A stretch of 64,000 nucleotides of DNA, from assembly GCF_022879595.1 (NCBI RefSeq), contig NZ_CP084266.1, positions 744,001 to 808,000 on the forward strand. Reading direction: 5' to 3'. Position 1 is the first letter of the stretch. Every line of letters begins with the position of its first letter. Source of the stretch: Caballeronia sp. Lep1P3 (lineage in GTDB: Bacteria > Pseudomonadota > Gammaproteobacteria > Burkholderiales > Burkholderiaceae). The position numbers and the translations under genes were made by a program. The notes beneath the pieces were generated by a model that did not search any database, had not been told where the DNA came from, and saw only the letters and a list, made by a program, of their open reading frames with translations. Positions 63,112-64,000 of the stretch are shown one piece after another.

Positions 63112-64000
63112 ATGAAGAAGTTCGCACTGTGTTCCATCGCGGCAGCGGCGTTCGTGTGCGCGTCGGGCGTGTCCGGCGTATCGGCTGCGTTCGCGGCGGA
63201 GATTACCGTCGTCAACTTCGGCGGCGCGAACGGCGATGCGCAGAAGGTCGCGTTCAGTCAGCCATTCGAGAAATCGACCAATGACAAGGTGACTGCGGTC
63301 GAATACAACGGCGAACAGGCCAAGGTCAAAGCCATGGTCGAAGCGAAGCACGTCAACTGGGACGTGGTCGAAGTCGAATCCGGCGACCTCGGCCGTGGGT
63401 GCGACGAAGGTCTGTATGAAAAGCTCGACTGGTCGAAAATCGGCAAGAAGTCCGAGTTGGTTCCCGAGTCGCCGCAGACGTGCGGTGCCGGCTTCTTCGT
63501 TTGGTCGACGGCGCTCGCCTATAACGCCGACAAGCTCAAGAGCGCACCGGCCAGCTGGTCCGATTTCTGGGACACGAAGAAATTTCCCGGCAAGCGCGGC
63601 ATGCGCAAGGGCGCACGCTACAACCTCGAATTCGCGCTGATGGCCGACGGCGTCGCGCCTAAAGACGTCTACAAGGTGCTCGGAACCAAGGCGGGCGCCG
63701 ATCGCGCGTTCAAGAAGCTCGACGAATTGAAGCCGAGTATCCAGTGGTGGGAAGCGGGCGCGCAGCCGCCGCAATTCCTCGTCGCCGGCGATGTCGTGAT
63801 GTCCACCGCTTACAACGGCCGTATCGATGCGGCACGCAAGGAAGGCAAGAACCTCAAGGTCGTGTGGAACGGCAGCATCTATGACCTCGACTACTGGGCC
63901 ATTCCGAAGGGCTCGCCGAACAAGGACGTGGCGACGCAGTTCATCGCGTATTCGGTCTCGCAGAAGCCGCAGGAAATCTACGCGCAGCACATTGCATACG
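63112..64000 (+). CDS. Polyamine-type ABC transporter substrate-binding protein, 3' end missing
   Basis: First 296 codons of a PotD/SBP_bac_8-type receptor; the gene runs off the right edge. The signal peptide (MKKFALCSIAAAAFVCASG, cut near AFAA) is followed by EITVVNFGGANGDAQKVAF, the loop WDVVEVESGDLGRGCDEGL and later LKVVWNGSIYDLDYWAIP, a pattern common in Burkholderia polyamine/ thiamine-like receptors. AGAGGAAACCATC precedes the ATG. It lies 76 nt after the ATPase gene. Confidence 0.88.
   Translation, partial: MKKFALCSIAAAAFVCASGVSGVSAAFAAEITVVNFGGANGDAQKVAFSQPFEKSTNDKVTAVEYNGEQAKVKAMVEAKHVNWDVVEVESGDLGRGCDEGLYEKLDWSKIGKKSELVPESPQTCGAGFFVWSTALAYNADKLKSAPASWSDFWDTKKFPGKRGMRKGARYNLEFALMADGVAPKDVYKVLGTKAGADRAFKKLDELKPSIQWWEAGAQPPQFLVAGDVVMSTAYNGRIDAARKEGKNLKVVWNGSIYDLDYWAIPKGSPNKDVATQFIAYSVSQKPQEIYAQHIAY

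Overview
The window looks like chromosomal DNA from a high-GC betaproteobacterium of the Burkholderiaceae, most like Caballeronia/Paraburkholderia/Burkholderia. The grounds are strong GC bias at third codon positions, a DUF4148 secreted protein, an RND efflux operon laid out like llpE-ceoAB-opcM (bpeEF-oprC), and a cob gene set and order typical of that family. I saw no tRNA or rRNA gene, insertion sequence, integrase, CRISPR array or phage gene. Codon use is even throughout, so this reads as ordinary chromosome rather than an island.

Layout. 1-4644: minus-strand oligopeptide ABC transporter, oppA-B-C-D-F, with oppF cut by the window edge. 4964-9887: VOC-fold protein, SDR oxidoreductase, periplasmic gamma-glutamyltransferase and an NCS2 purine permease, with clear hairpin terminators. 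10013-17364: a 49-residue basic protein, an orphan amino-acid binding protein, a ChaA-type antiporter, OsmC, an FAD oxidoreductase, a FrnE-like DsbA-family protein, a YcgR-type PilZ protein and a YpfJ-type zinc peptidase. 17745-20308: cytochrome bd oxidase cydA-cydB plus an overlapping DUF2474 micro-subunit. 20337-27355: ArsP-type permease, mnmH, ethanolamine ammonia-lyase eutBC, a DUF1328 protein, an OpgC-type membrane protein and TerC.

27359-47726 is a B12 block of about 20 kb. A minus-strand operon (cobL-cbiD-cobK-cobM-DUF4186) faces away from a plus-strand operon (cobG-cobH-cobI-cbiG/cobJ). A minus-strand operon (cobW-cobN-ChlI-like-ChlD-like) faces away from a plus-strand operon (cobE-cobO-cobB-DUF1289). 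A cobalt uptake pair (cbtB-cbtA) and a degenerate CobC-like phosphatase close the block. Four cobalamin riboswitches can be read in it. They precede cobG, cobW, cobE and cbtB, and the cobW and cobE elements sit back to back. The enzyme set is a hybrid: oxygen-dependent CobG and late cobalt insertion by CobN, together with CbiD and CbiG, which are usual in the anaerobic route. The AdoCbl-dependent enzyme EutBC lies about 3 kb from the block.

47773-51229: small DUF1428 and HmoA-like proteins, a hypothetical protein, an ornithine cyclodeaminase-family protein, PPK2 and a doubtful small ORF. 51374-59417: RND multidrug efflux operon llpE-ceoA-ceoB-opcM with a divergent LysR regulator. 59649-64000: DUF4148 protein, a doubtful micro-ORF, and a MocR-type (GntR/aminotransferase) regulator divergent from a polyamine-type ABC transporter whose binding-protein gene runs off the right edge.
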